From Alkalihalobacterium alkalinitrilicum (lineage in GTDB: Bacteria > Bacillota > Bacilli > Bacillales > Bacillaceae_F), in the NCBI RefSeq assembly GCF_002019605.1, contig NZ_KV917368.1, positions 5,219,885 through 5,283,884 of the forward strand: 64,000 bases of DNA. Direction: 5' to 3'. The notes beneath the pieces were generated by a model. It had not been told where the DNA came from, made no database searches, and was given only the letters and a program-made list of their open reading frames with translations. This document shows positions 44,042 through 54,038 of the stretch, one piece after another. The stretch's first letter is position 1; every line of letters begins with the position of its first letter. The position numbers and the translations under genes were made by a program.

Positions 44042-45343
44042 GTGGCATTTGAATTCAAACTTCCTGATATCGGTGAAGGTATCCATGAAGGTGAAATTGT
44101 TAAATGGTTTGTTAAACCAGGAGACGAAGTAAAAGAAGATGATATTTTACTGGAAGTCCAAAACGATAAAGCTGTTGTTGAAATTCCATCACCAGTTGAA
44201 GGTAAAATACTAGAATTAAAAGTAACTGAAGGTACGGTAGCTGTAGTTGGTGACGTGCTCGTGACGATTGATTTTGAAGGTGAAGCACCTCAATCGGCTC
44301 ATGGTGATCATGAAGAAGAAGCTCCAGCCCCAGCGAAAGATGAAGCAAAAGCTGAGGCATCAAAAACTGAAGAACAAGCAACACAAGTAGTGGCAGAAAC
44401 AGAAGTCGATGAAAACCGTCGTGTTGTAGCAATGCCATCTGTACGTAAATATGCTCGTGAAAAAGGCGTAAATATTCTTGCTGTTCAAGGAACTGGAAAT
44501 AACGGTCGCATCACGAAAGAAGATATTGACAGCTATTTAGCAGGTGGACAACCCGAAACAACAACAGCAGTTCAAGAAGAAGCGGCTTCTGAAACTGAAA
44601 AAACACCGCAAAAGGCAGCGCCTGTTGCTATCCCAGAAGGAGCAAATGAAGAGCGTGTTCCACTTAAAGGAATCCGAAAAGCAATTGCGAAAGCGATGGT
44701 TAACTCTAAACATACAGCTCCACATGTAACACATATGGATGAAGTCGATGTAACAGCGCTTGTTGCTCATCGTAAACAATATAAAGAAGCAGCTGCAGAA
44801 CAAGGTGTTAAATTAACGTATTTACCATATGTAGTTAAAGCATTAACAGCCGCACTACGTAAATATCCTACCCTTAACGCATCAATTGACGATGTCAATG
44901 AAGAAATTGTTTATAAAAACTATTTCAACATTGGTATTGCAGCTGATACGGAGCAAGGCTTAGTTGTTCCTGTCGTAAAAGATGCTGATCGCAAATCAAT
45001 ATACTCAATTGCAGAGGAAATTAGCGAATTAGCTGTTAAAGCTCGTGACGGAAAGCTTAGTCCGAATGAAATGAAAGGCGGAACATGCACTATTTCGAAC
45101 CTAGGTTCAGCACGTGGAGCATGGTTTACGCCAGTCATTAACCATCCAGAAGTAGCGATCTTAGGGATTGGCCGTATTGAAGAAAAAGCAATTGTTAAAA
45201 ATGGTGAAATTATCGCAGCACCTGTTCTTAATTTATCGATTAGCTATGACCACCGATTAATTGACGGTGTTACAGCTCAAAATGCGTTAAATCACATCAA
45301 ACGATTATTAAACGACCCACAATTGTTATTAATGGAGGGATAA
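44042..45343 (+). CDS. pdhC: Dihydrolipoamide acetyltransferase (E2) of pyruvate dehydrogenase
   Basis: 433 residues. One lipoyl domain (1-80) with the modified Lys in [15 protein letters not shown]; an Ala/Glu/Pro-rich linker; a peripheral subunit-binding domain (about 127-162, [15 protein letters not shown]); a second linker; and the catalytic domain (about 205-433) with the active His in [11 protein letters not shown]. It forms the icosahedral core. AAGGAGG precedes GTG 44042. The single lipoyl domain is usual for Gram-positive E2p. Confidence 0.96.
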   Translation: MAFEFKLPDIGEGIHEGEIVKWFVKPGDEVKEDDILLEVQNDKAVVEIPSPVEGKILELKVTEGTVAVVGDVLVTIDFEGEAPQSAHGDHEEEAPAPAKDEAKAEASKTEEQATQVVAETEVDENRRVVAMPSVRKYAREKGVNILAVQGTGNNGRITKEDIDSYLAGGQPETTTAVQEEAASETEKTPQKAAPVAIPEGANEERVPLKGIRKAIAKAMVNSKHTAPHVTHMDEVDVTALVAHRKQYKEAAAEQGVKLTYLPYVVKALTAALRKYPTLNASIDDVNEEIVYKNYFNIGIAADTEQGLVVPVVKDADRKSIYSIAEEISELAVKARDGKLSPNEMKGGTCTISNLGSARGAWFTPVINHPEVAILGIGRIEEKAIVKNGEIIAAPVLNLSISYDHRLIDGVTAQNALNHIKRLLNDPQLLLMEG

Positions 45344-45347
45344 GCAA

Positions 45348-46757
45348 ATGGTAGTTGGGGATTTCGCAACAGAAGTAGATACGCTAGTCATTGGCTCTGG
45401 CCCTGGCGGTTATGTAGCAGCAATCCGTGCGGCGCAATTAGGACAAAAAGTAACAATCGTTGAGAAGGACAATCTTGGTGGCGTTTGTTTAAACGTCGGT
45501 TGTATTCCTTCAAAAGCATTAATTGAAGCAGGTCATCGTTATCATGATGCTCACTCCTCAGATAACATGGGGATTACAGTAGACAAAGTGAACCTCGATT
45601 TTTCTAAGATGCAAGAATGGAAAACCTCTGTTGTCAACAAGTTAACAGGTGGAGTGGAAGGTCTTTTAAAAGGTAATAAAGTAGAAATCGTTAAAGGTGA
45701 AGCCTATTTCGCTGATAAAGATTCTGTTCGTGTTATGGATGATAAACAAGCTCAAACATACAAATTTAAAAATTGTATAATTGCGACAGGATCTCGTCCA
45801 ATTGAAATTCCTGCCTTTAAGTTTAGTAAGCGTGTATTAAGTTCAACTGGTGCCCTTAACTTAACAGAGCTACCGAAGAAATTACTTGTGATCGGTGGCG
45901 GCTATATCGGTATTGAGCTTGGAGCAGCTTATTCTAATCTAGGTTCAGAAGTTGTAGTATTAGAAGGTGGAAAACAAATTCTTCCTGGTTTTGAAAAACA
46001 GATGAGCCAACTTGTAACGCGTCGTATGAAAAAGAACGGTGTGGAATTCTACACTGAAGCGTTAGCAAAAGGTGTAGAGGAAACAGAAAATGGCGTAACA
46101 GTGACAGCTGAAGTAAAAGGTGAAACAAAAACGTTTGAAGCTGATTATGTTCTAGTTACGGTTGGACGTCGTCCGAATACAGAAGAAATCGGTTTAGAAC
46201 AAATTGGTGTAGAAATCGATGAGCGTGGTTTTATTAAAGTTGATAAACAATGTAAAACATCTGTTGACGGGATTTACGCTATTGGTGATATCGTTGCAGG
46301 ACCAATGCTTGCTCACAAAGCTTCTTATGAAGCGAAAGTTGCAGCTGAAGCGATTTCAGGCCATTCTGTTGAAGTTGATTACTTAGCAATTCCAGCTGTA
46401 GTCTTCTCTGGTCCAGAACTTGCTACCGTCGGACTAAATGAACAAGAAGCAAAAGCGGAAGGGTATGACGTTGTTGTATCTAAATTCCCATTTGCAGCGA
46501 ATGGTCGTGCCTTATCATTAGATGAAACAGACGGCTTTATGAAAATGGTTACTCGTAAAGAAGATGGCCTAGTATTAGGTGTTCAAATTGCTGGAGCGAA
46601 TGCATCAGATATGATTTCTGAAGCGTGTGTAGCGATTGAAGCAGGTATGACAGCGGAAGATATTGCCTTAACGATCCATGCACATCCTTCATTAGGTGAA
46701 ATTACGATGGAAACTGCCGAAGTAGCACTTGGAATGCCAATTCATATAGTGAAATAA
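45348..46757 (+). CDS. pdhD: Dihydrolipoamide dehydrogenase (E3)
   Basis: 469 residues, FAD disulfide oxidoreductase. N-terminal FAD motif [18 protein letters not shown], redox-active Cys pair [13 protein letters not shown] (near 45-55), NAD-binding [17 protein letters not shown] and the C-terminal catalytic His-Glu in [15 protein letters not shown]. It reoxidises lipoamide for this and possibly other 2-oxoacid dehydrogenases. It starts 4 bases after pdhC with GGAGGG overlapping the pdhC end. Operon end is marked by a strong terminator. Confidence 0.97.
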   Translation: MVVGDFATEVDTLVIGSGPGGYVAAIRAAQLGQKVTIVEKDNLGGVCLNVGCIPSKALIEAGHRYHDAHSSDNMGITVDKVNLDFSKMQEWKTSVVNKLTGGVEGLLKGNKVEIVKGEAYFADKDSVRVMDDKQAQTYKFKNCIIATGSRPIEIPAFKFSKRVLSSTGALNLTELPKKLLVIGGGYIGIELGAAYSNLGSEVVVLEGGKQILPGFEKQMSQLVTRRMKKNGVEFYTEALAKGVEETENGVTVTAEVKGETKTFEADYVLVTVGRRPNTEEIGLEQIGVEIDERGFIKVDKQCKTSVDGIYAIGDIVAGPMLAHKASYEAKVAAEAISGHSVEVDYLAIPAVVFSGPELATVGLNEQEAKAEGYDVVVSKFPFAANGRALSLDETDGFMKMVTRKEDGLVLGVQIAGANASDMISEACVAIEAGMTAEDIALTIHAHPSLGEITMETAEVALGMPIHIVK

Positions 46758-46784
46758 GAAATCTTTTCTCTGACTTTTTATAAA

Positions 46785-46820
46785 AGAGAGGCTGTCCCAC
46801 TCGGACAGCCTCTTCATATT
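46785..46820. terminator. Terminator of the pdh operon (shared with slp)
   Basis: AGAGGCTGTCC at 46787-46797 pairs perfectly with GGACAGCCTCT at 46803-46813. T-rich sequence lies on both sides, so it can act in both directions. Confidence 0.88.
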
Positions 46821-46833
46821 TTTAAATAGCATA

Positions 46834-47241
46834 TTATTGATGTATATGAAAGGATACTTCTTTATCTTTCATTTCCAAAGTACTAGTAAGCATGTCAATA
46901 ATATCTTCTTTTGAATGTTTACCTTCAATGACTAAATGAATATCATCACCACTAAGAACCATTAATGTTGGGTATGTATTCACGTTAAAATAACGAATCA
47001 CATTACGCTCGGAAGCATAAACAATTTGAAATGGGAAATGTTTATCAGGAAACAATCTTTGCATTTCTAATAATGCATCATAAAAACTCGCTTCTTCTAA
47101 TAGCGATTCTTCATTTGAAAACAGTACAGTCATATATTCTGTATTGTCTGTTGCAAGTGGATTAGTAGTTGCCGCTGATGACCAACACCCTGATGTAAAT
47201 AAAAAGGTCGTTAAGAGCAAGTAAGATATATGTTGTCTCAT
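46834..47241 (-). CDS. slp: Small thioredoxin-fold lipoprotein (Slp-like)
   Basis: 135 residues with a lipobox TSGC (Cys19). The body looks like a shortened thioredoxin fold (IVYASERNVIRYFNVNTYPTLMVLSGDD, with the cis-Pro in TYPT) but has no CxxC, so no redox activity is expected. A small peptidoglycan-associated lipoprotein gene slp occupies the position after pdhD in B. subtilis; the symbol is given on position and type, not on alignment. Here it is convergent with pdhD. GAGG with good spacing precedes the ATG. Confidence 0.6.
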   Translation of the reverse strand: MRQHISYLLLTTFLFTSGCWSSAATTNPLATDNTEYMTVLFSNEESLLEEASFYDALLEMQRLFPDKHFPFQIVYASERNVIRYFNVNTYPTLMVLSGDDIHLVIEGKHSKEDIIDMLTSTLEMKDKEVSFHIHQ

Positions 47242-47466
47242 CTTTTAGACCTCACTTCCTACTAAGGATAGATTAATGATATTATTTTACCATGCCATTA
47301 TATGGTTGTACTTGAAGTAACATAAATGTAATGAAATAGAAAAATATTGATAAAAACATGATCATTATGTAACAGGATCATTTTGTCTCTAAAATAACAG
47401 AATTTATTCAATAATTGGTGGGGAATCATAACATATTAAACTTCAAATTTAGAAGTTAAATAACAT

Positions 47467-47496
47467 AAAAAAACACTAGTTCAACCGCCTAGTGCC
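47467..47496 (-). terminator. Terminator downstream of the BCCT transporter gene
   Basis: On the minus strand CACTAG and CTAGTG pair across a 9-base loop and run into seven T. It lies about 140 bases beyond the transporter stop, past the dyad at 47524-47601. Confidence 0.65.
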
Positions 47497-47523
47497 TTTT
47501 TAATGGTATATTATCCCGCAACA

Positions 47524-47601
47524 ATTGGCAGTAATACCCTAATATCCCCATTTCAATACTTCGAGAAATCAAATAAGGATAAGTGGGGGATAACTGCCAA
47601 T
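47524..47601. repeat. 78-bp interrupted dyad element
   Basis: Outer arms ATTGGCAGT (47524-47532) and ACTGCCAAT (47593-47601) are perfect complements. Inner arms ATCCCCA (47544-47550) and TGGGGGAT (47584-47591) also pair. The middle is AT-rich. It is not followed by a T tract on either strand, so it is not an ordinary terminator. It could be a small mobile or structural repeat, or a 3' UTR stabiliser of the transporter mRNA. The remainder of 47242-47632 contains no gene. Confidence 0.6.
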
Positions 47602-47632
47602 AACAATCTTATAAATTAATTATTAATACTGC

Positions 47633-49267
47633 CTATTGATCGTCTTTTTTTTCATCAACTTCATTTTTCTCATTAAGTGTATTCACTTGTTTCTTTAATG
47701 TTGCAATTTCTTCTTTCAATTTTAATTTTTCTTCTCGAAGCCTCAACTTTTCATCTTTCATACGTAGTTTATCTTGATAAAGTATCGGTTTCTCTTGACG
47801 GAGAGCCTTCATTAATGAAAAAATCATCAAAATCATTATAACTGCAAATGGAAGTGCAGCGATGATGGAAGCTGTTTGTAACGCATCTAATCCACCTGAT
47901 GCTAATAAAACGGCCGCAGCTGCTGACTGAACTAGTCCCCAAATAAATTTAACTGAATTGGCGGGATTTAAACTACCGTTTGTCGTTTGCATACCAAGAA
48001 CAAAGGTTGCCGAGTCTGCAGATGTAATAAAAAACGAACTAATTAGAAGAACTGCAATTATAGACATCACCATACCTAAAGGAAATTGATCTAATACAGC
48101 GAACAGTGCTAATTCCATCCCTTGTTCTTCAATGATATTCATGATTCCGATATTATTATGTAGGTCAAGTGAAATGGCGGTACCTCCAAAAACAGAAAAC
48201 CATAAAGCACCAAATATTGTCGGTACAGCTAACACTCCAATCACAAATTCACGAATCGTCCTTCCCTTAGAAACTCGGGCAATGAAGGTTCCGACAAATG
48301 GAGCCCAAGCAATCCACCAAGCCCAATAAAAGATCGTCCAACCTTGAACCCAATTCGTTTCGGGATTATAAGGATCAATCCGAAAGCTCATACCAGCTAA
48401 GTTTTGTAAATAACTTCCTAAAGTTTGTGTAAATACACCCATAATAAATGTAGTTGGTCCAACAAAAAGTAAGAAGAGTAATAAACCAATGGCTAAATAA
48501 ATATTAGTTTTACTTAAAATACGAATCCCTTTATTAAGTCCAGTTTGAGCAGATAACATATAAAGAATTGTAATAATAATGATGATAGTAAGCTGAGTCA
48601 TCAGGTTATTGTTAACTCCAGGTATGAGTTGTGAAACACCACCTGATATTTGCATCGTTCCAAACCCGAGTGAAGTAGCGACCCCAAAAATTGTAGCAAA
48701 TACAACGATAACATTTATCGTTGTACCTATAGGACCATGGACACGGTCACCTAACAAAGGTATAAATGCTGCACTGATAACACCTGGAGAATCTTTTCTA
48801 AATTGAAAATAAGCAAGGATTAAAGCCACAATCGCATAAATGGCCCAAGGGTGTAACCCCCAATGAAAAAATGAGTACCGCATCGCCTGACTAGCTGCTT
48901 GGTAAGGATCAAGATTTGGATTGGGTGGGTAATAAAAGTGATACATCGGTTCGGCAACGCCCCAGAACACAAGTCCAATTCCCATACCAGCAGTAAATAA
49001 AAAGGCAAACCATGTTAAATAACTGTATTCAGGACGATCCTCTGGCTTTCCTAATCGTATTCTTCCGTAAGGACTAAAGATAAGGTATATGGCGAAAATG
49101 AGGAACCCTGTCGATGCTAACAAATAAAACCAGCCGAATTTTTCAGTAATAAAACTTTGAATGGTGGCAGTAGTTGTATCCAGATGGTTTGGGGCAAAGA
49201 CCCCCCACAAAATAAAGGCTGTGGCAATGACTAACGAAATGAAAAACACAGGTGTTAACTTTTTCAA
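47633..49267 (-). CDS. BCCT-family betaine/choline/carnitine transporter
   Basis: About 544 residues, 12 membrane segments. The signature region is WTIFYWAWWIAWAPFVGTFIARVSKGRTIREFV (near 310-342), and GMGIGLVFWGVAEPMYHFY lies near 100, typical of OpuD/BetL sodium-coupled glycine betaine carriers. The C-terminal 50 residues are a charged coiled coil with heptads (KDEKLRLREEKLKLKEEIATLKKQ), probably an osmosensing tail. Start choice: TTG 49267 with AAAGGGG nine bases upstream; in-frame TTG codons at 49276 and 49288 sit on or before this site. It imports compatible solutes under osmotic stress. Confidence 0.9.
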   Translation of the reverse strand: MKKLTPVFFISLVIATAFILWGVFAPNHLDTTTATIQSFITEKFGWFYLLASTGFLIFAIYLIFSPYGRIRLGKPEDRPEYSYLTWFAFLFTAGMGIGLVFWGVAEPMYHFYYPPNPNLDPYQAASQAMRYSFFHWGLHPWAIYAIVALILAYFQFRKDSPGVISAAFIPLLGDRVHGPIGTTINVIVVFATIFGVATSLGFGTMQISGGVSQLIPGVNNNLMTQLTIIIIITILYMLSAQTGLNKGIRILSKTNIYLAIGLLLFLLFVGPTTFIMGVFTQTLGSYLQNLAGMSFRIDPYNPETNWVQGWTIFYWAWWIAWAPFVGTFIARVSKGRTIREFVIGVLAVPTIFGALWFSVFGGTAISLDLHNNIGIMNIIEEQGMELALFAVLDQFPLGMVMSIIAVLLISSFFITSADSATFVLGMQTTNGSLNPANSVKFIWGLVQSAAAAVLLASGGLDALQTASIIAALPFAVIMILMIFSLMKALRQEKPILYQDKLRMKDEKLRLREEKLKLKEEIATLKKQVNTLNEKNEVDEKKDDQ

Positions 49268-49332
49268 AACATTCAAGCCCCTTTCCAAACGACAGAATAG
49301 TACTAAGAGTATCTTAAGTATAGTTTTGAGTA

Positions 49333-50385
49333 TTAATCATACTGTATTTTAGTGGGGAACACGTAACTTGGATAGGATTGTTCAGTAAGTGAATATTGTC
49401 TTTCAGTTTCTGTAACTTCAGCTAATTCGACTGTTAATTGGTGTATGATATATAATTCATAAAAAACACGTTGAACAATATGTAATTCCGCATTGTCATC
49501 ATGCTCTATATAATGTAAATTTTCCTTCATTTTGTTTATCCATTCGAAATGAGAATTGTGTATTTGATGGAGTGGATCTTTATAGATTGCCGCAAGAGAT
49601 GCAATTGACTTTTTTAAAATATCCCATTCGAAATCAGAAAAATCACTTCTTTTCAATTGTTGGTAAGTAAGATTTCCAATTCTTAAATTAATTTGCTCAA
49701 TAAAATGTAATTTTTTTACTAAGTATTGAAAGGACCGAAATTCATTTTCTTCAAAATTACGGTATTTCCACTCATCCGTTTGAAACTGTGTTAATTGATA
49801 GATCTTTTCAATTTGTTGAGAAAGAGGTCGATATGTTATAGATGGATGTTCCTCTTTATGATCATCAATGAGGGATGTTAATTTATTAGCCGCCTCAATG
49901 TATAGTGTTTCAATTTGTTGAACTACTATTGGGCCGAACTTAGGTGGTAGAATGACATAATTAACGCATGTAGAAACGATAATTCCGATGGAAGTCCCAG
50001 ATAATCTAATAATAAAGTCATGAAACATATTATCTGTTGTACCTGGTATCATTGCAACTGCAGTTAAAGTTGCAACGAGTGTACCAGTATCCAATTTTAA
50101 TCTAGCACAAGCCACAATTGTCAGCATAGCGACTAATGAGTAGGTTAATGCCGACTGTCCTAGTAAAAAGTCTAACAGAACAGCAAAAAGCGCACCTACG
50201 GCAGCTGCAGGCAAACGAACTAACCCTTTTTTTAAAGAGTCTGCAGCCGTAGGTTCAGTAGTGACAATAGCAGTAATGATAGCAAATACAACTGGTAAAT
50301 CGAGTAGTTTACAAATAAAAGCTGTAACAAATACAGATAACCCTGTTTTTAGTACGCGTCGTCCAATCCATCTTGTGTTTTTCAT
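49333..50385 (-). CDS. Aromatic acid exporter (ArAE/FUSC-like) membrane protein
   Basis: 350 residues. Six or so membrane segments in the first 150 residues (ALLDLPVVFAIITAIVTTEPTAADSLKKGLVRLPAAAVGALFAVLLDFL-type pattern) are followed by a soluble helical C-terminal domain of about 180 residues rich in charged and aromatic residues. This matches the ArAE_1 (DUF939) family related to FUSC and YqjA proteins. Substrate unknown; export of aromatic carboxylates is the family guess. AGGTGG precedes the ATG. Divergent from the deacetylase gene. Confidence 0.82.
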   Translation of the reverse strand: MKNTRWIGRRVLKTGLSVFVTAFICKLLDLPVVFAIITAIVTTEPTAADSLKKGLVRLPAAAVGALFAVLLDFLLGQSALTYSLVAMLTIVACARLKLDTGTLVATLTAVAMIPGTTDNMFHDFIIRLSGTSIGIIVSTCVNYVILPPKFGPIVVQQIETLYIEAANKLTSLIDDHKEEHPSITYRPLSQQIEKIYQLTQFQTDEWKYRNFEENEFRSFQYLVKKLHFIEQINLRIGNLTYQQLKRSDFSDFEWDILKKSIASLAAIYKDPLHQIHNSHFEWINKMKENLHYIEHDDNAELHIVQRVFYELYIIHQLTVELAEVTETERQYSLTEQSYPSYVFPTKIQYD

Positions 50386-50534
50386 AAAACCACCTTCTTA
50401 GTTGACAATCCATCCTTAGTATTGGACTCCTATTTATGAGATATACAAATAAAAAGCTAATTTGTTAATATATTCAATAGTAGAGGTTACTTTAATTATT
50501 AAAAATTTTTATTTAATGTTAGGTTGGTGTAAAA

Positions 50535-51368
50535 ATGAGAAAGTTCACTGCTTTATTATTTTGTCTATTCGTAATTAATATGGGTTGCAGCACTGGAAGT
50601 ATGGAAAATGAAAATGTTTTAAATGACGATGAAACAGAATCCATCGTTAGTGAAGTCGTTGAGAGTAAGGGTGAAGATGAAATTGAGGAAGTGGAAGTTG
50701 ATAATGAAGAACGTTCAGATGAAATAGAGGTGGCAGCTGTACCGAAATATAAATTGAATCCAACTAACTTTCTTATTCAGCCAAGGGAGGAAGGTGTTAA
50801 TGAAAAGGTTGTTCTGTTAACGATAGATGATGCTCCTGATCAATATGGGGTAAAAATGGCTGAAATTCTTCACGATTTAGACGTGAATGCAATCTTTTTT
50901 ATGAATGGTATATTCATTAATAAAGGTTCAGGTAAGGAGCAGTTGAAACAAATTCATGAATTAGGTTTTGAAATCGGTAACCATACGATGACTCATAAAA
51001 ATTTAAGTGAACTTTCTCCAGAAGAGCAAAGAAAAGAGATCATCGATCTAAATGATCTTATTGAAGAAATTACAGGAGAGCGCCCACGTTTTTTTAGAGC
51101 ACCCTATGGAGCAAATACAGATGTATCGAAACAAGTCGTTGAAGCAGAAGGAATGCAATGGATGAATTGGACGTATGGTTACGATTATTTTCCTGAATAT
51201 ATGGATGCTGAAAGTCTTGCAGAACAGATGGTCAATTCGGAATTGTTGATGAATGGAGCTAATTTGTTAATGCACGATCGAAAATGGACGATGGAAGCCT
51301 TAAGAGATATTGTAAAAGGTCTAAAAGATAAAGGATTTGATATCGTCGATCCAAAAGAAATTAAGTGA
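50535..51368 (+). CDS. Polysaccharide deacetylase-like lipoprotein
   Basis: 277 residues. Lipobox NMGC (Cys18), a long acidic linker (to about residue 75), then a NodB domain: TIDDAPD (catalytic Asp and metal Asp), NHTMTHKNL (metal His pair), FFRAPYGAN and late LMHDR. All five carbohydrate-esterase-4 motifs appear, so it should be an active N-deacetylase on peptidoglycan or another surface glycan, working outside the membrane. The start has AGGTTGGTG upstream. It ends in a strong terminator and is followed by an M23 peptidase lipoprotein gene, another wall enzyme. Confidence 0.88.
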   Translation: MRKFTALLFCLFVINMGCSTGSMENENVLNDDETESIVSEVVESKGEDEIEEVEVDNEERSDEIEVAAVPKYKLNPTNFLIQPREEGVNEKVVLLTIDDAPDQYGVKMAEILHDLDVNAIFFMNGIFINKGSGKEQLKQIHELGFEIGNHTMTHKNLSELSPEEQRKEIIDLNDLIEEITGERPRFFRAPYGANTDVSKQVVEAEGMQWMNWTYGYDYFPEYMDAESLAEQMVNSELLMNGANLLMHDRKWTMEALRDIVKGLKDKGFDIVDPKEIK

Positions 51369-51385
51369 CTGAGAATAAATGTTAA

Positions 51386-51430
51386 CAGAAACGTCTAAGC
51401 TGGTACCAGTTTAGACGTTTCTGTTTTTTA
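51386..51430 (+). terminator. Terminator of the deacetylase gene
   Basis: CAGAAACGTCTAA-G-CTGG and CCAG-T-TTAGACGTTTCTG form a long stem (51386-51423) with a TAC core and a following T run. Confidence 0.9.
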
Positions 51431-51606
51431 TTGGTTTTATTTAATACGTCGAGCTGCTAATAATCAAATAATCTCTGGAAATAAAGAAAGAATATTAAAT
51501 GTAGCCTAAAAAAATGTAAACTTTTGTAGAACCTTGTCATGTATTATCGAAAAAGATACAATATCTTTATTATTGCTGAAGTAGTAATTAGAAAGAAGAG
51601 ATGATA

Positions 51607-52668
51607 ATGAAAAAAATAAATATATATAGTTTGTTTTTCCTTTTGTTATTCGTTACAGGATGTCAATCAGATAATCGAGATATAGGGGAGAATAATACAT
51701 TAGAAAAGACAAGCTATTCTGTGGACTTGCCGATGAAATTAACCGAAAATGAAGCAAGGTTTTCTGTAAACGATTTAATTGCCATTACAGATGGTTCGTA
51801 TGATTATGATGAAATCCATCGAACCTTACAAATGACAATTAACGATGATCAGTTTTATTTAATAGAAGGAGTGCCTGTCCTTGAAAGAAATGGTGAGTAC
51901 GTCGCTAATAGTGATATATATTTAATTATTGAAAATGATATTCCATATTTACCTTCAGCTTTTCTAGAAATTGGCCTAGGACTAGAGGTTAATTATGCTA
52001 AAGAAGTAGTTTCTTTTGAATGGTACGGACCCATTGAGAAAGTAGGAGGACCTCCATCAGATTTTAATTTTGATTCGTGGGATTCTGAACAAATGATCGA
52101 ATACCTTTCATTTTTAAAAAAGCCAATTAAGGAAGCTGAGGTAAGTACAATACCTGGTCATTTACCTGGTGCAAAACGACCCTATCGCAATGGCTACCAT
52201 GAAGGCTTAGATTGGTATGATTTTGCCTCTGGTGGAGATATTAATTTCGACACACCGATTTATGGGATGGCGAATGGAACTGTAGTAAGAGCGGATCATG
52301 ATTATGAAGAATATTCGTCACCTGAAGTAAGGAATATGGATTTACAGTTTACATCTAATTTAGGAGAAACACCAGAATATATATTTGATAAATTACGTGG
52401 AAGACAAGTTTGGGTACAATATCCAAATGGGGTTATGAGTCGCTTTGCTCATTTATCAGATATACCAGAAGAAATTCGAGTTGGGCAAACAGTTGATGAA
52501 AATACGATTATCGGTTATGTTGGGAATTCTGGTACAAGTGGTGCTGTAAATCAAGACTCAACGGAATTACATCTTCATCAAGACTTATTAATATATGGTG
52601 AGCTGTTTTGGAGACCTTTAGATCAAGATCAAGTAGTTAGTGTTCTTAAAAGTATTTTTAAAGACTAG
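51607..52668 (+). CDS. M23-family metallopeptidase lipoprotein
   Basis: 353 residues. Lipobox VTGC (Cys19). Residues about 40-135 resemble a copper-amine-oxidase-like substrate-binding domain (ARFSVNDLIAITDGS, YLPSAFLEIGLGLEV). Residues about 185-345 are an LytM/M23 domain with HEGLDWY (HxxxD zinc motif) and HLHQD (HxH motif). A peculiarity is a long insertion of about 60 residues between GMANGTVVRADHDYEE and the VWVQYPNGVMSRFAHLSD strand. It probably cuts peptide bridges of peptidoglycan outside the membrane. ATG 51607 is preferred over 51601, which abuts the AGAAGAG ribosome binding site. Confidence 0.82.
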   Translation: MKKINIYSLFFLLLFVTGCQSDNRDIGENNTLEKTSYSVDLPMKLTENEARFSVNDLIAITDGSYDYDEIHRTLQMTINDDQFYLIEGVPVLERNGEYVANSDIYLIIENDIPYLPSAFLEIGLGLEVNYAKEVVSFEWYGPIEKVGGPPSDFNFDSWDSEQMIEYLSFLKKPIKEAEVSTIPGHLPGAKRPYRNGYHEGLDWYDFASGGDINFDTPIYGMANGTVVRADHDYEEYSSPEVRNMDLQFTSNLGETPEYIFDKLRGRQVWVQYPNGVMSRFAHLSDIPEEIRVGQTVDENTIIGYVGNSGTSGAVNQDSTELHLHQDLLIYGELFWRPLDQDQVVSVLKSIFKD

Positions 52669-52689
52669 ATTTAATCTATATAGATAAAT

Positions 52690-52729
52690 AAAGATAAGAA
52701 CAGGCAAATAGCCTGTTCTTATCTTTTAT
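52690..52729. terminator. Bidirectional terminator between M23 peptidase and DUF1885-like gene
   Basis: AAAGATAAGAACAGGC and GCCTGTTCTTATCTTT pair perfectly around AAATA. The right arm includes the stop codon of the minus-strand gene. Confidence 0.9.
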
Positions 52730-53153
52730 AAAAGTACATTATCCTGCCATTAAATAAATGAACTTCAGCTTGGAGTTTTTTGCCTAAAAATTTACAAAAC
52801 TCATTAGCCTTTCCTTTATCCCCATGTGTAGCACCTTCAGGCAAGATGACTTGAATATAGAATTGTAATGATTCATTACCATCACTATCTACTACCGTTT
52901 CTTGTCCTACTCCAAATACGATGTATTTATATCTAGGCACTCCGTTACTTTTCAAATATATCCAATTACCATCATTTTCAGGAACATCTGCTATTTGGTA
53001 AGGAAAAGCAGCTTCTCCATAACCCCAATCTAATTGATTTCCTGTTTTTGTTGTAATCGTTTGATAATATTTGAAAATATCTTTTAGTTCTTCTACAGTA
53101 ATTTCTTGTTGTGTCGACTTTTTCACAAGCTTTATGTATGCGTGGTCGGACAT
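52719..53153 (-). CDS. DUF1885-like protein
   Basis: 144 residues. SDHAYIKLVKKSTQQEITVEELKDIFKYYQTITTKTGNQLDWGYGEAAFPYQI resembles the small soluble DUF1885 family of Bacillaceae, which I recall only from structures of unknown function. There is no signal peptide or membrane segment. The C-terminal half is mixed alpha/beta (YKYIVFGVGQETVV, FYIQVILPEGATHGDK). ATG 53153 has GGGAG nine bases upstream; ATG 53159 is too close to it. Family assignment is tentative. Confidence 0.6.
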   Translation of the reverse strand: MSDHAYIKLVKKSTQQEITVEELKDIFKYYQTITTKTGNQLDWGYGEAAFPYQIADVPENDGNWIYLKSNGVPRYKYIVFGVGQETVVDSDGNESLQFYIQVILPEGATHGDKGKANEFCKFLGKKLQAEVHLFNGRIMYFYKR

Positions 53154-53402
53154 AGACATCTACTCCCAACTATAAAACGTTTTCAATTTCACTCCTTATA
53201 TTAGCATTACTCATTAAAGCTGACAACACAATAGAAATTAGGAAAAATGGCCGAAGGGGATTAACATCATGAAATTGAATAATACAGAATACAATATTAT
53301 GAGAAGAATTAATAGTGAAAAATGAAATAAATGGAATAATAAAAATAAGGAATTAGTTAGTTTAGAATATGTTCATTTTGTATGGTTAAATGGGGGAAGA
53401 TT

Positions 53403-53843
53403 ATGGATAAATCAGCAATGCTAGATGAAATTAGACTCGACGTAGGACTTGTTTCGAATTATGCTAAGACACAATATGAATTTTACTATGGTATTATTCA
53501 AGCCTTCGGTAAATCCATGTTAAAGGGCCATAGTGCAGGAATTTATAAAACGAATGAAGGATATTTTGAATTAATTACGAGTGTGGGCGAAGATCTATAT
53601 GAAGAAAGAGAGAAATTTGGTCAAGGTTATTTGAGTATATGTGCCATTAAGGGGCAGTTCTACACCATTCCTTTAGGAAGTCGTATCCGAATATTTGCTC
53701 CCTTTTATGAAGGTCATCATTTGATGGGAGTGTTAGTTTTTAATGTACCTCAATCAGAGTATATGATTACGGAAGAAGATAGGATATTTCTCCGTGAGAT
53801 TTGTAGGCATATTGAATTACATCAAGGTCAATATAGTAGGTAG
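53403..53843 (+). CDS. GAF-domain protein
   Basis: 146 residues. The order YGIIQAFGKSMLKGHSAGIYKTNEGYFELITSVGEDLYEE, GQGYLSICAIKGQFYTIPLGSRIRIFAPFYEGHHLMGVLVFNV and a closing helix TEEDRIFLREICRHIEL fits a single GAF domain as found in small-molecule sensors. No effector domain is attached, and the ligand is unknown. Cytoplasmic. ATG 53403 follows GGGGGAAG; in-frame upstream codons to 53382 lack a ribosome binding site. No partner gene is adjacent. Confidence 0.65.
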   Translation: MDKSAMLDEIRLDVGLVSNYAKTQYEFYYGIIQAFGKSMLKGHSAGIYKTNEGYFELITSVGEDLYEEREKFGQGYLSICAIKGQFYTIPLGSRIRIFAPFYEGHHLMGVLVFNVPQSEYMITEEDRIFLREICRHIELHQGQYSR

Positions 53844-54038
53844 GAAATTAATAATTCAAAATATTTTCACAATTTATACCAAGGCCCTATTGAACGCGAA
53901 GGGTTATTGAGTTATAATGATATTAGAATATTAAAAAAATTATCTTTTTAATTACTGGACATAACTATAAGTAAAAAGACGTCTCCTTTTTGTTTATAGT
54001 TGTCAATATATTTTTAAAAAAATTTGGAGGTGGACTAA

